Shown here in pieces: positions 1-7,992 of a stretch of DNA of 64,000 nucleotides (position 1 is its first letter; the number at the start of each line of letters is the position of its first letter). Origin of the DNA: an uncultured Clostridia bacterium (GTDB lineage: Bacteria; Bacillota; Clostridia; Christensenellales; Borkfalkiaceae); the NCBI GenBank assembly GCA_934247225.1, contig CAKQJE010000013.1, positions 9,637 through 73,636 of the forward strand. Direction: 5' to 3'. The notes under the pieces were generated by a model. That model made no database searches, had not been told where the DNA came from, and saw only the letters and a program-made list of their open reading frames with translations. Made by a program: the position numbers and the translations under genes.

Positions 1-1557
1 ATGAATAACATCCCTAAGGAAAAATTTAAATTCGTGGATAAAAACGATTACACCCACGATATGAAATTGGAAACGAAGCCGATCGGATATTTCCGCGACG
101 CATTCAATCGTTTCTCCAAAAATAAAGGCGCGGTAGTCGGCGGTATCGTCGTTATGTGTCTTATACTTATGGCGATAATCTGTCCGTTTTTGACTCAATA
201 TACGCCTTCATACTACGATTCGAATTATTCGACCATAAGTCCTAAGCTCAAGTTGTTTGAGAATACAAACTTCTGGGACGGTTGCAGAGTTAAAAAAGTA
301 GGTTTCGTAGGTTATTTCGAGGACTATGCGGTAGGTCTCGAAACGGGGAATCTCGTCGTAAAAAACAACAAATACACCGAAAAAGACGGCACTTACACTT
401 ATCGTTACAACACTTATTACGGAGTAGGTTTCGGTAAGAAATATAAAGTGATAACGATGGAAGAATATAAAGATATTCAGCGTTATCAGGATGAAACGGG
501 AAGACAGATTTTGTATCCCGTGGTGAAACTTTCCGACAGACCGCAGACAATTCAGGATAAAGAACGCCCGAATATTTACTATAAGACAAAAGTTGTGGGC
601 GGAAAAATTCAGCCGATATTGGATTCAGACGGAAATCTTATTCTTAACTACTGGACTTATAAGGAGTCGGACGGTAAGCCGCTTCTTGCAGCCGAATACG
701 ACTCTATACGAATCGCCGGCGAAGAGGGTATAACTAAAGACGGCGAACCCGCGCATTACGTTTACGGCAGAATAGTAGACGGCGGCGTCGAGGTCAGGGC
801 GTACTACTACGAATATTATACTTATTATCACTCGCAGGTTTTAAAAGACGGAATAACAGAACCAAACTTCATTTTCGGTACGACTTCCGGCGGTAAAGAT
901 ATTTTTGCTTGTCTTTTCTCCGGCGCGAGATTTTCGTTCCTGTTCGCCGTTGTTGTTGCGGCGGTAAACCTTTTGATCGGCGCGATATGGGGATCGGTTT
1001 CCGGATATTTCGGCGGAAGAGTAGACCTTATAATGGAACGTATAAGCGATATATTAAGCGCTGTTCCTACAATGATTATAATAACTCTTTTAAAACTTCA
1101 TATGGGAACTTCGAGTCAGGCGCTTGTTCTGTTTATTGCGTTTTTCGCAACGGGCTGGATAGGTATGGCGGCAACGACGCGTATGCAGTTTTACAGATAT
1201 AAAAATCAGGAATACGTTCTTGCGGCAAGAACGTTAGGAGCTAAAAACACGCGTATTATGTTCAAGCATATTTTCCCGAACGCGATAGGAACGCTTGTTA
1301 CAAGTTGCGCGCTTGTAATACCTTCGATGATATATTCGGAGACGAACCTTTCGTATCTCGGTATTATAAACCTGGAAGCGGGTAATATAACCAGCGTCGG
1401 AACAATGCTTGCGGCAGGTCAGCGTGATATGCTTGTCGCTCCGTACGTTGCGTTATTCCCCGCGGTATTCCTTGTTTTGTTAATGCTTAGTTTCAACTTG
1501 TTCGGAAACGGTTTGAGAGACGCGTTTAACCCGTCGCTTCGCGGTTCGGAGGGCTAA
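1..1557 (+). CDS. oppC: Oligopeptide ABC transporter permease, OppC-like, with large external insert
   Basis: This is one of the two membrane subunits expected in a peptide importer; it would form half of the channel and dock onto the ATPases encoded next. A first membrane helix lies near residues 43-64. The permease core is at residues 290-510 with five more hydrophobic segments and an EAA-type coupling loop around residues 408-426 (AARTLGAKN...FPNA). Family members are usually about 300 residues; this one is 518. The excess is a Tyr/Gly/Asp-rich stretch at about 82-285, between helix 1 and helix 2, where the chain should be outside the cell. The ATG is the first base of the window, so its ribosome site cannot be seen and a start further upstream is possible. 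oppB and a binding protein are expected upstream. The oppD start follows the stop by two bases. The family call is firm; the peptide substrate is inferred. Confidence 0.88.
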   Translation: MNNIPKEKFKFVDKNDYTHDMKLETKPIGYFRDAFNRFSKNKGAVVGGIVVMCLILMAIICPFLTQYTPSYYDSNYSTISPKLKLFENTNFWDGCRVKKVGFVGYFEDYAVGLETGNLVVKNNKYTEKDGTYTYRYNTYYGVGFGKKYKVITMEEYKDIQRYQDETGRQILYPVVKLSDRPQTIQDKERPNIYYKTKVVGGKIQPILDSDGNLILNYWTYKESDGKPLLAAEYDSIRIAGEEGITKDGEPAHYVYGRIVDGGVEVRAYYYEYYTYYHSQVLKDGITEPNFIFGTTSGGKDIFACLFSGARFSFLFAVVVAAVNLLIGAIWGSVSGYFGGRVDLIMERISDILSAVPTMIIITLLKLHMGTSSQALVLFIAFFATGWIGMAATTRMQFYRYKNQEYVLAARTLGAKNTRIMFKHIFPNAIGTLVTSCALVIPSMIYSETNLSYLGIINLEAGNITSVGTMLAAGQRDMLVAPYVALFPAVFLVLLMLSFNLFGNGLRDAFNPSLRGSEG

Positions 1558-1559
1558 AA

Positions 1560-3731
1560 ATGGAAAAAGAAGTTAAATTAGAAGTTAAAAACTTAAAAAT
1601 TTCTTTCAGAACCGACGCGGGCAAAGTGCAAGCCGTCAGAGGTATCGATTTTAATCTTTATAAGGGCGAAACTCTCGCTATCGTAGGCGAATCCGGTTCG
1701 GGTAAATCGGTAACAAACAGAGCGGTAATAGGTATTCTTGCCAATAATGCGATTGTTGAAAGCGGCGAAATAATTTACGACGGGAAAGATTTATTAAAAA
1801 TTTCCGAAGAAGAGTTTCATAAAATCCGCGGCGATAAAATAGCTATGATTTTCCAAGATCCTATGTCAAGCTTAAATCCTATTATGAAAATAGGAAAACA
1901 GCTTACGGAAGCGATGATTTTAAAAGGAAAAGCAAGCCAGAGAAACGCGAGGGGACTTTTTAATACGACGCTTAAAATTCTTAACGAGCATATGGATGTC
2001 GTAGCGTCGAGCGAACAGGAAAAGGCAGCCAACAACGAGCAGTGCAAAACGTTTAACGAATTTTGCGTAAACAGCTGTAATCTCGAAAGAAATTACAACG
2101 CCATTCACCGCGCTACGGTCGAGCTTAAAGAGGATATCGACAACTTCCTTTTCCTTATCGAAAGAAAGCAGGCCGTCGACGCAAAGCATTTCGTCCGCAG
2201 CGTTTTAACGAGAATAAAAGATACCGTTCACCCCGATATCGTTGTGATGGACGATACTTTGAAAGCGACTCTTGCGGTTTTGGAAAGCGAATGTAATCGC
2301 GAAGGTGCGGCAAAAGAAGTTTCGGCAGAATGTCTCAAAGCCCTCGGCGAAATTTCTTCGATTCTGGATAAAGCGGCTAACCGCCCCGAACCGAACTATT
2401 TCACGCTCGGATATTATATGATGCGTAATCCCGATGCGAATCTCGACGATATGCCGATAGACGAGCTTACGAAAATGACGAGAGAATATCTCGACAAAGA
2501 GTTTATGCTCGAATTTATCGATAAAGGGGCTAACGCTCTTCGTAATTCGAGAGAAGTTTCGTTTGAGAAAAAACGCGAATTATTACCGAAAATCGATAAA
2601 GCAATCGAATTCTTCAATATAGAATTGATTGAAGAAAGTGAAGCGAAAACCGTCGTTAAAGATCTTGCTAAAGACGTGGTTTTTGCAATCGATAAGCTCG
2701 AAATTATCAAAAACAGCACGGAATATACTTTTACTTCGTCTATAAATATGGCGGTCGCAAAGTTTTTCGCCGCGATAAAGAACAACCCCAAGGAACAGGC
2801 GCGTTTCGATAAGCAGACGGCAAAAAGAGATAAACTCGTTGCTGCAGGCAAAGAACCCGATTGGAAAGTCGTTCCCGCTTCGCTTATAGATCTCGACGTT
2901 CAGCGCGAAGAAATTATTCATATTCTCGAAAACTTAAAGGCAAATTACGAAAGACAGCTTGCCGTCAAGGACTTCGATTATCAGACGGCAATGGTCGCTA
3001 TAATCGATTACCTTAAAGAGCAGGCTTCGGCGTTCGTTTACAAGGTTACGCCGAAGATTGCGAAAGCAAAAGCTCTTAAACTTATGGAAGAAGTCGGTAT
3101 ACCCGAAGCGCGTATCAGATACAATCAGTATCCCTTCGAGTTTTCGGGCGGTATGAGACAGCGTATAGTTATCGCTATCGCGCTTGCCGCAAATCCCGAC
3201 ATACTTATCTGCGACGAACCGACGACGGCTCTGGACGTTACCATTCAGGCGCAGATTCTTGAGCTTATCAACAAACTTAAAGAAGAAAGGCATCTTTCCG
3301 TAATATTCATAACTCACGATTTGGGCGTTGTTGCGAATATGGCAGACAGAATTGCGGTTATGTATGCGGGAAAGATCGTTGAAACGGGAACGGCGGACGA
3401 CGTATTCTACGATCCCCGTCATCCTTATACGTGGGCGCTTTTGTCGTCGATGCCCGACCTCGATACGAACGAGAAGCTCGACGCAATCCCCGGCACTCCG
3501 CCGAATATGATTTACCCGCCGAAAGGCGACGCGTTTGCTGAAAGAAATAAATACGCAATGCAAATCGATTTCGAGCAGCAGCCGCCGATGTTTAAAATTT
3601 CGGACACGCATTACGCCGCAACCTGGCTTTTGCATCCGGACGCGCCCAAGGTGGAAATACCTGCGGTTATAACTAATCGTATCGCAAGAATGAAAGAAAA
3701 ATTCGGAGGCGGAGAAGATGGAAAACAATAA
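1560..3731 (+). CDS. oppD: Oligopeptide ABC transporter ATPase OppD with ~370-residue insertion
   Basis: This is a cytoplasmic ATPase of the peptide importer. Walker A is GESGSGKS at 43-50, the Q-loop FQDP at 98-101, the signature FSGGMRQR at 528-535, Walker B ILICDEP at 548-554 and the switch His at 586. Ordinary OppD has roughly 100 residues between Q-loop and signature; here about 370 extra residues (about 125-497) sit inside the helical subdomain, mostly charged and helix-like with no motif I recognise. The C-terminal peptide-transporter region is recognisable (PGTPPN near 644, then GDAFAERNKYAM, HYAATW), but the four cysteines usual there are Asp, Asn, Asp and Thr. Start: GGAGGG at 1548-1553, six bases before the ATG. 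The gene overlaps oppF by 14 bases. Function as an Opp ATPase is well supported; the role of the insert is unknown. Confidence 0.88.
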   Translation: MEKEVKLEVKNLKISFRTDAGKVQAVRGIDFNLYKGETLAIVGESGSGKSVTNRAVIGILANNAIVESGEIIYDGKDLLKISEEEFHKIRGDKIAMIFQDPMSSLNPIMKIGKQLTEAMILKGKASQRNARGLFNTTLKILNEHMDVVASSEQEKAANNEQCKTFNEFCVNSCNLERNYNAIHRATVELKEDIDNFLFLIERKQAVDAKHFVRSVLTRIKDTVHPDIVVMDDTLKATLAVLESECNREGAAKEVSAECLKALGEISSILDKAANRPEPNYFTLGYYMMRNPDANLDDMPIDELTKMTREYLDKEFMLEFIDKGANALRNSREVSFEKKRELLPKIDKAIEFFNIELIEESEAKTVVKDLAKDVVFAIDKLEIIKNSTEYTFTSSINMAVAKFFAAIKNNPKEQARFDKQTAKRDKLVAAGKEPDWKVVPASLIDLDVQREEIIHILENLKANYERQLAVKDFDYQTAMVAIIDYLKEQASAFVYKVTPKIAKAKALKLMEEVGIPEARIRYNQYPFEFSGGMRQRIVIAIALAANPDILICDEPTTALDVTIQAQILELINKLKEERHLSVIFITHDLGVVANMADRIAVMYAGKIVETGTADDVFYDPRHPYTWALLSSMPDLDTNEKLDAIPGTPPNMIYPPKGDAFAERNKYAMQIDFEQQPPMFKISDTHYAATWLLHPDAPKVEIPAVITNRIARMKEKFGGGEDGKQ

Positions 3732-5013
3732 TGAAGTTTTGCTCAAAGTAGAGCATCTCTGCCAGTATTTCAAAATGGGCAAAAAACAGCTCAAAGCCGT
3801 CGACGACGTAAATTTTGAAATAAAGAAAGGCGAAGTATTCGGTCTCGTCGGCGAATCCGGTTGCGGAAAAACCACAACGGGTCGTTCGATAATCAAGCTT
3901 TACGATATAACTTCGGGCAGCGTGTATTATAAAGGCGTAAGAGTTTGCGCAGGCACGAAGTCCTATAAGGACGCTATAAAGCAGAAAAGAACAGAAATTT
4001 CCGCAAAAATCAAAGGTCTTAAAGAAGAAGCGAAAAACAATCCCGAGCTTGCCGAAAAATCGGCTGCCGAGATTGAAAAGCTTACGAAAGAGCTTAACGA
4101 ATTCGTAGCGGAGCAGAAGAAACTTATCGCAAGCGCGGTTCACGACCATAAGCATTGCGACAGAGATCATGCCGACAAGCTCACCGAGCAGGTTGAAGCG
4201 GAATACGCTCCGAAATTGAAAGCCGCGGAAAACGATCCCGAAGCTTTAAAGAAAGTTGAAAAAGAGTATAAAACAAGGCTCAGAATAGCTAAAAAATCGA
4301 GACTTACGACGCAAATTCAGATGATTTTCCAGGATCCTATCGCTTCGCTCGACCCGAGAATGACCGTAAGAGAGATAATTTCCGAAGGTCTCGTTATAAG
4401 CGGAATAAAGGATAAGGCATATATCGACGAAAAGGTATACGAAATTCTCGAAACGGTAGGTCTTGTCAGAGAACACGCAGGTCGTTACCCGCACGAATTT
4501 TCGGGCGGTCAGAGACAGAGAATAGGTATTGCGAGAGCGGTTATTATGCATCCCGAGATGATCATCGCGGACGAACCCGTTTCCGCGCTCGACGTATCCA
4601 TTCAGGCGCAGGTTATAAACCTTCTTAACGATTTAAGAGATAAACTCGGACTTACGATTTTGTTCATAGCGCACAATCTTTCGGTCGTTAAATATTTCTC
4701 CGATCGTATCGGCGTTATGTATTACGGAAAAATGGTCGAACTCACGACCTCGGATGAACTTTTCGCTCATCCTCTTCATCCGTACACGAAATCGCTTTTG
4801 TCGGCAATTCCGCTTCCCGATCCGCATTCGGAAAAATCGAGAGTAAGAATAACTTACAACCCGATCGCCGAACACGATTACACGGTAAACAAACCGTCTA
4901 TGAGAGAAGTCGCTCTCGGGCATTTCGTTTACTGCAACGACGAGGAAGAAGCTAAATACAAAGCAATTTTAGCCGAAGATAATCCTTGCGGAAGCGAAAA
5001 GAAGGACGATTGA
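3718..5013 (+). CDS. oppF: Oligopeptide ABC transporter ATPase OppF with charged helical insert
   Basis: This is the second ATPase of the importer and the likely partner of the preceding OppD. Walker A is GESGCGKT at 45-52, the Q-loop FQDP at 204-207, the signature FSGGQRQR at 261-268, Walker B MIIADEP at 281-287 and the switch His at 319. About 118 residues (about 80-197), dense in Lys, Glu and Ala, lie between Walker A and the Q-loop; the spacing suggests a coiled-coil hairpin. The C-terminus lacks the Cys-containing tail seen in many OppF proteins and ends with GHFVYCND and a charged tail. Start: GGAG about five bases upstream, inside the end of oppD, so translation is probably coupled. 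The next gene probably starts three bases after the stop. Confidence 0.88.
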   Translation: MENNNEVLLKVEHLCQYFKMGKKQLKAVDDVNFEIKKGEVFGLVGESGCGKTTTGRSIIKLYDITSGSVYYKGVRVCAGTKSYKDAIKQKRTEISAKIKGLKEEAKNNPELAEKSAAEIEKLTKELNEFVAEQKKLIASAVHDHKHCDRDHADKLTEQVEAEYAPKLKAAENDPEALKKVEKEYKTRLRIAKKSRLTTQIQMIFQDPIASLDPRMTVREIISEGLVISGIKDKAYIDEKVYEILETVGLVREHAGRYPHEFSGGQRQRIGIARAVIMHPEMIIADEPVSALDVSIQAQVINLLNDLRDKLGLTILFIAHNLSVVKYFSDRIGVMYYGKMVELTTSDELFAHPLHPYTKSLLSAIPLPDPHSEKSRVRITYNPIAEHDYTVNKPSMREVALGHFVYCNDEEEAKYKAILAEDNPCGSEKKDD

Positions 5014-5015
5014 AC

Positions 5016-5651
5016 GTGATAAACGACAATTTCAAATCGGACAAAGCGGCGGACGAAAATCTTAATAAGTCCGCCGATAAGTCCGTTAATTGCGATTTTT
5101 TCGAAAATCGAAACGACAAAGCAACGGAGAAAACGGCATTCGAAACGCCGAAAAAAAATAATAAAGCAAATCAAAGCGCGGTATCGCCTGCCGAGGAACA
5201 CGCTGCCGTAAAACGAGCCGAAATTGAAAAAAAAGAGACAAGGTCGCTTATAATTTCATATTCGGTTTATTTTGCCGTTGCGGCGGGGTTGTGCTTGTGG
5301 ATAATAGCCGCTCAGGGAATTTTCGGAATGACGGACAAAAGAAAGATATTCGGCACGCTTGCCGACGGTTTTTTTGTCCCGGGAATTTTGCTTTCGGGCT
5401 TCGGTGTGTTGTACAAGATTTCCGCAGGCGGTTTTTTCGACGGTATAGCTTACGGCTTAAAAAGAGCTTTTTTATCGTTTATTCCGGGCGGAAGGTTGAA
5501 AAAAGAGGAAAATTACGCCGCATATAAAGAGAGAAAAACAAAAAATCGTAAAAAATTCAGAACGTGGGCGCCGCTTATCGCAGGGGGTGTTTTTATTCTG
5601 ATTTCGGTTGTGTTTTTGTTTCTTTACGAGTCGGGTAGTATGTTAAAATAA
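5016..5651 (+). CDS. Small membrane protein, DUF3899-like
   Basis: I prefer the GTG at 5016 (211 aa), which has GAAGGA at 5000-5006 at good spacing; the frame is open from a TTG at 4986 that overlaps oppF and has no ribosome site. The first ~80 residues are hydrophilic and rich in Lys, Glu, Asp and Asn. Three hydrophobic segments follow: SLIISYSVYFAVAAGLC, a stretch around FFVPGILLSGFGVLYKI, and a C-terminal helix near PLIAGGVFILISVVFL. The GFFDGIAYGLKRAF element between helices 2 and 3 recalls the DUF3899 family of small Firmicutes membrane proteins, from memory and not certain. It is the last gene of the opp run and ends at a strong hairpin. No function can be assigned; a link to peptide uptake is only positional. 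Confidence 0.7.
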   Translation: MINDNFKSDKAADENLNKSADKSVNCDFFENRNDKATEKTAFETPKKNNKANQSAVSPAEEHAAVKRAEIEKKETRSLIISYSVYFAVAAGLCLWIIAAQGIFGMTDKRKIFGTLADGFFVPGILLSGFGVLYKISAGGFFDGIAYGLKRAFLSFIPGGRLKKEENYAAYKERKTKNRKKFRTWAPLIAGGVFILISVVFLFLYESGSMLK

Positions 5652-5676
5652 GAAAAATTTAAAAGTTTTTATATGA

Positions 5677-5723
5677 ATGCGGGAGCGTTTTTAATCCATT
5701 TTCGGATAAAAACGCTCCCGCAT
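5677..5723. terminator. Bidirectional terminator between the opp operon and tkt
   Basis: A perfect 17-base stem, ATGCGGGAGCGTTTTTA pairing with its complement at 5707-5723, encloses a 13-base loop. It lies between two convergent genes, and AT-rich sequence flanks both sides, so it can serve both strands. Confidence 0.88.
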
Positions 5724-5739
5724 ATTTTAATATTAAAGA

Positions 5740-7713
5740 TTATTTTTTAATTACTTTTTTGACTTTTTCGACAACGTTTTCGACGGTAAATCCAAAGTGT
5801 TTCAAAAGATCGTCGAACGGCCCCGAGGCGCCGAAAGTCGTCATGCCGAGAACGTCTCCGTCTAAACCTACGTATTTATACCAGGGTGACGGCGTAGCCG
5901 CTTCGATTGCGACTCTCGCTCTTACGGAAGAGGGAAGAACGCTTTCTTTGTATTTCTTGGTTTGTTTATCGAAAAGTTCCATACAGGGAACGGAAACGAC
6001 CCTTACGTCGATATTCTCTTTCAAAAGAGCGTCTTTGGCATTCATCGCAAGTTCGACTTCCGAACCGCTTGCGAGCAATATCGCGTCGGGGCGTTTTTTA
6101 GCCGAATCGGAAAGAATATACGCTCCTTTAAGCGCACCGTCGCCCGAATTTTCGTATTGCGGAAGATTTTGGCGCGTAAGAACAAGACAGGTGGGACCGA
6201 GGTCGTTAAGCGCCGTTATCCAGCCGTAAGCCGTTTCTTTTCCGTCCGCGGGGCGGAAAACCTTCATTCCGGGGATTGCGCGAAGACCCGCAAGTTGTTC
6301 GACGGGTTGATGCGTAGGTCCGTCCTCGCCGACGCCTATCGAATCGTGCGTGAGAACGTAGGTTACGTTCTGCTTCATAAGCGCGGAAAGACGCATGGCG
6401 TTTTTCATGTAATCGGAGAAAACAAAGAACGTCGAGCAGTAGGGTTTAAGTCCGCCGTGAAGAGATATGCCGTTGCAGATAGCCGACATAGCGTGTTCTC
6501 TTATTCCGAAATGGAAGTTCGAACCCGCACGGTTTGTAGCGGAGTAGTATTCCCTGTTTTTCATAACCGACTTGTTCGAAGGACCGAGATCGGCACTTCC
6601 GCCGACGAGATTAGGAATTATTTTGGAAAGTTCGTTCAGAACTTTCGAGCTTGTGTTTCTCGTTGCTTCGGGTTTCGTGAATTCGAAAAGTTGTTTTTCG
6701 TTCAGAAGGTCGGGCGTGTCTCCCGAAAGATAGAGGAGGAATTTATCGGCAAGTTCGGGGTATTCTTTCATATACGCGTCGAACAGTTTTTCCCATTCTT
6801 TTCTTATTCTTCTGCCTCTTGTAATATATTTATGAAGATATTTTTTGACTTCTCCGGGAACGGTGAACGGGGGATAATCATAGCCGAGGTTCTTTCTCAA
6901 CGCCTTGATTCCCTCTTCGCCAAGCGGCGCGCCGTGAGCTTCGGCGGAACCGGCTTTGGGAGAACCGTAACCGATAACCGTTCTGACGATAATAAGCGAC
7001 GGCTTTTCAGTTTCTTTTTTCGCTTTTGCGATAGCTTTGGAAACGGCTTCGACGTCGTTTCCGTCGTTCACGTAAAGAACCTGCCAACCTTGCGCTTCGT
7101 GGCGTTTACCCACGTCTTCGGTGAAAGCTCCGTCCGTATCGCCCTCGATAGTGATATTGTTTTTATCGTATAAAACGATAAGTTTTCCGAGTTTTAAAGT
7201 ACCTGCGAGAGAAGCGGCTTCATATTCGATGCCTTCCATCATACAACCGTCTCCGCAAAGAGCATAAGTGTAGTGGTCGACGACGTTATATCCCGGCTTG
7301 TTGAACACGGCGGCAAGGTGAGTTTCGGCAATCGCCATACCGACTGCGTTTGCGATTCCCTGTCCCAAAGGTCCGGTCGTTGTTTCAACGCCCGGCGTAA
7401 CGCTCCATTCGGGGTGTCCCGGCGCTTTCGAACCGAACTGACGGAAATTTTCAATCGCGCTCATCGGCAAATCGTATCCGAAAAGGTTAAGGAGCGAATA
7501 TAAAAGCATCGAACCGTGACCTGCGGAGAGAATAAATCTGTCTCTGTCGGTAAATGCGGGACATTTCGGGTCGAATTTTAAATGTTTGGAAAAAAGAGCG
7601 TAGGCAATCGGCGCGCTTCCGAGCGGAAGACCGGGGTGTCCCGATTTGGCTTTCTCGATTGCTTCCGCGGAAAGAACTCTGATCGTGTTTACAGCAAGTT
7701 GATTAACGTCCAT
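5740..7713 (-). CDS. tkt: Transketolase
   Basis: This enzyme moves two-carbon ketol units between sugar phosphates in the non-oxidative pentose phosphate pathway, using thiamine diphosphate. At 657 residues it has the usual full length. Visible motifs: SGHPG with His26, SAGHGS with His66, the thiamine diphosphate motif starting GDG at 154-156 and ending at N186, GIREHAM carrying the catalytic Glu, and THDSIGVGEDGPTHQP. The C-terminal domain is present. The start is chosen from GGAGAAACAA directly before the ATG on the minus strand. It is a single-gene unit with its own promoter, facing the opp operon tail to tail. rpiB, of the same pathway, lies far away at 24.3 kb. Confidence 0.97.
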   Translation of the reverse strand: MDVNQLAVNTIRVLSAEAIEKAKSGHPGLPLGSAPIAYALFSKHLKFDPKCPAFTDRDRFILSAGHGSMLLYSLLNLFGYDLPMSAIENFRQFGSKAPGHPEWSVTPGVETTTGPLGQGIANAVGMAIAETHLAAVFNKPGYNVVDHYTYALCGDGCMMEGIEYEAASLAGTLKLGKLIVLYDKNNITIEGDTDGAFTEDVGKRHEAQGWQVLYVNDGNDVEAVSKAIAKAKKETEKPSLIIVRTVIGYGSPKAGSAEAHGAPLGEEGIKALRKNLGYDYPPFTVPGEVKKYLHKYITRGRRIRKEWEKLFDAYMKEYPELADKFLLYLSGDTPDLLNEKQLFEFTKPEATRNTSSKVLNELSKIIPNLVGGSADLGPSNKSVMKNREYYSATNRAGSNFHFGIREHAMSAICNGISLHGGLKPYCSTFFVFSDYMKNAMRLSALMKQNVTYVLTHDSIGVGEDGPTHQPVEQLAGLRAIPGMKVFRPADGKETAYGWITALNDLGPTCLVLTRQNLPQYENSGDGALKGAYILSDSAKKRPDAILLASGSEVELAMNAKDALLKENIDVRVVSVPCMELFDKQTKKYKESVLPSSVRARVAIEAATPSPWYKYVGLDGDVLGMTTFGASGPFDDLLKHFGFTVENVVEKVKKVIKK

Positions 7714-7756
7714 TTGTTTCTCCTATCGTGGGAATAATTTCTATTCGTCGCATAAC

Positions 7757-7785
7757 ATTATACATTTTCTCCGATTTTTTTTCAA
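7757..7785 (-). promoter_or_regulatory. Promoter of tkt
   Basis: On the minus strand, TTGAAA (7785-7780) and TATAAT (7762-7757) are separated by 17 bases, a near-consensus vegetative promoter about 45 bases upstream of the transketolase start. Confidence 0.8.
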
Positions 7786-7898
7786 GTGAATTGACAGGTA
7801 AATACGCTTATTTCGGAAATTCTTTTGCTTATCTCGCTTTCGGTCGGAATTTAAAAGCATACTTTTACTTTATTTTCAGCCAATAACCTTTATATCGC

Positions 7899-7927
7899 TT
7901 TACTTTTGACAAAAAAATGACTATAAT
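7899..7927 (+). promoter_or_regulatory. Possible promoter of proS
   Basis: A perfect TATAAT lies at 7922-7927, with TTTACT 17 bases upstream as a weak -35. A perfect TTGACA at 7906-7911 is only 10 bases from the TATAAT, too close to be its partner. The -10 is believable; the -35 is uncertain. Confidence 0.45.
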
Positions 7928-7992
7928 AAATTTTGTCGACGTATAAAGAATTAAAATAGACGGTATAGAAAAATCTTAACGGAGAATGAAAA

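Noticed and set aside
2934..3896. A 320-codon open frame on the minus strand inside oppD/oppF
   Set aside because: The plus strand here encodes clear ABC motifs. The minus frame has no ribosome site or recognisable motif and is a by-product of codon bias.
5962..7173. A 403-codon open frame opposite transketolase
   Set aside because: Transketolase is unmistakable in the other frame; the antisense translation is Arg/Phe/Val-rich without any family pattern.
7906..7927. TTGACA and TATAAT taken together as the proS promoter
   Set aside because: The spacing is 10 bases, too short for a vegetative promoter; only the -10 is kept.
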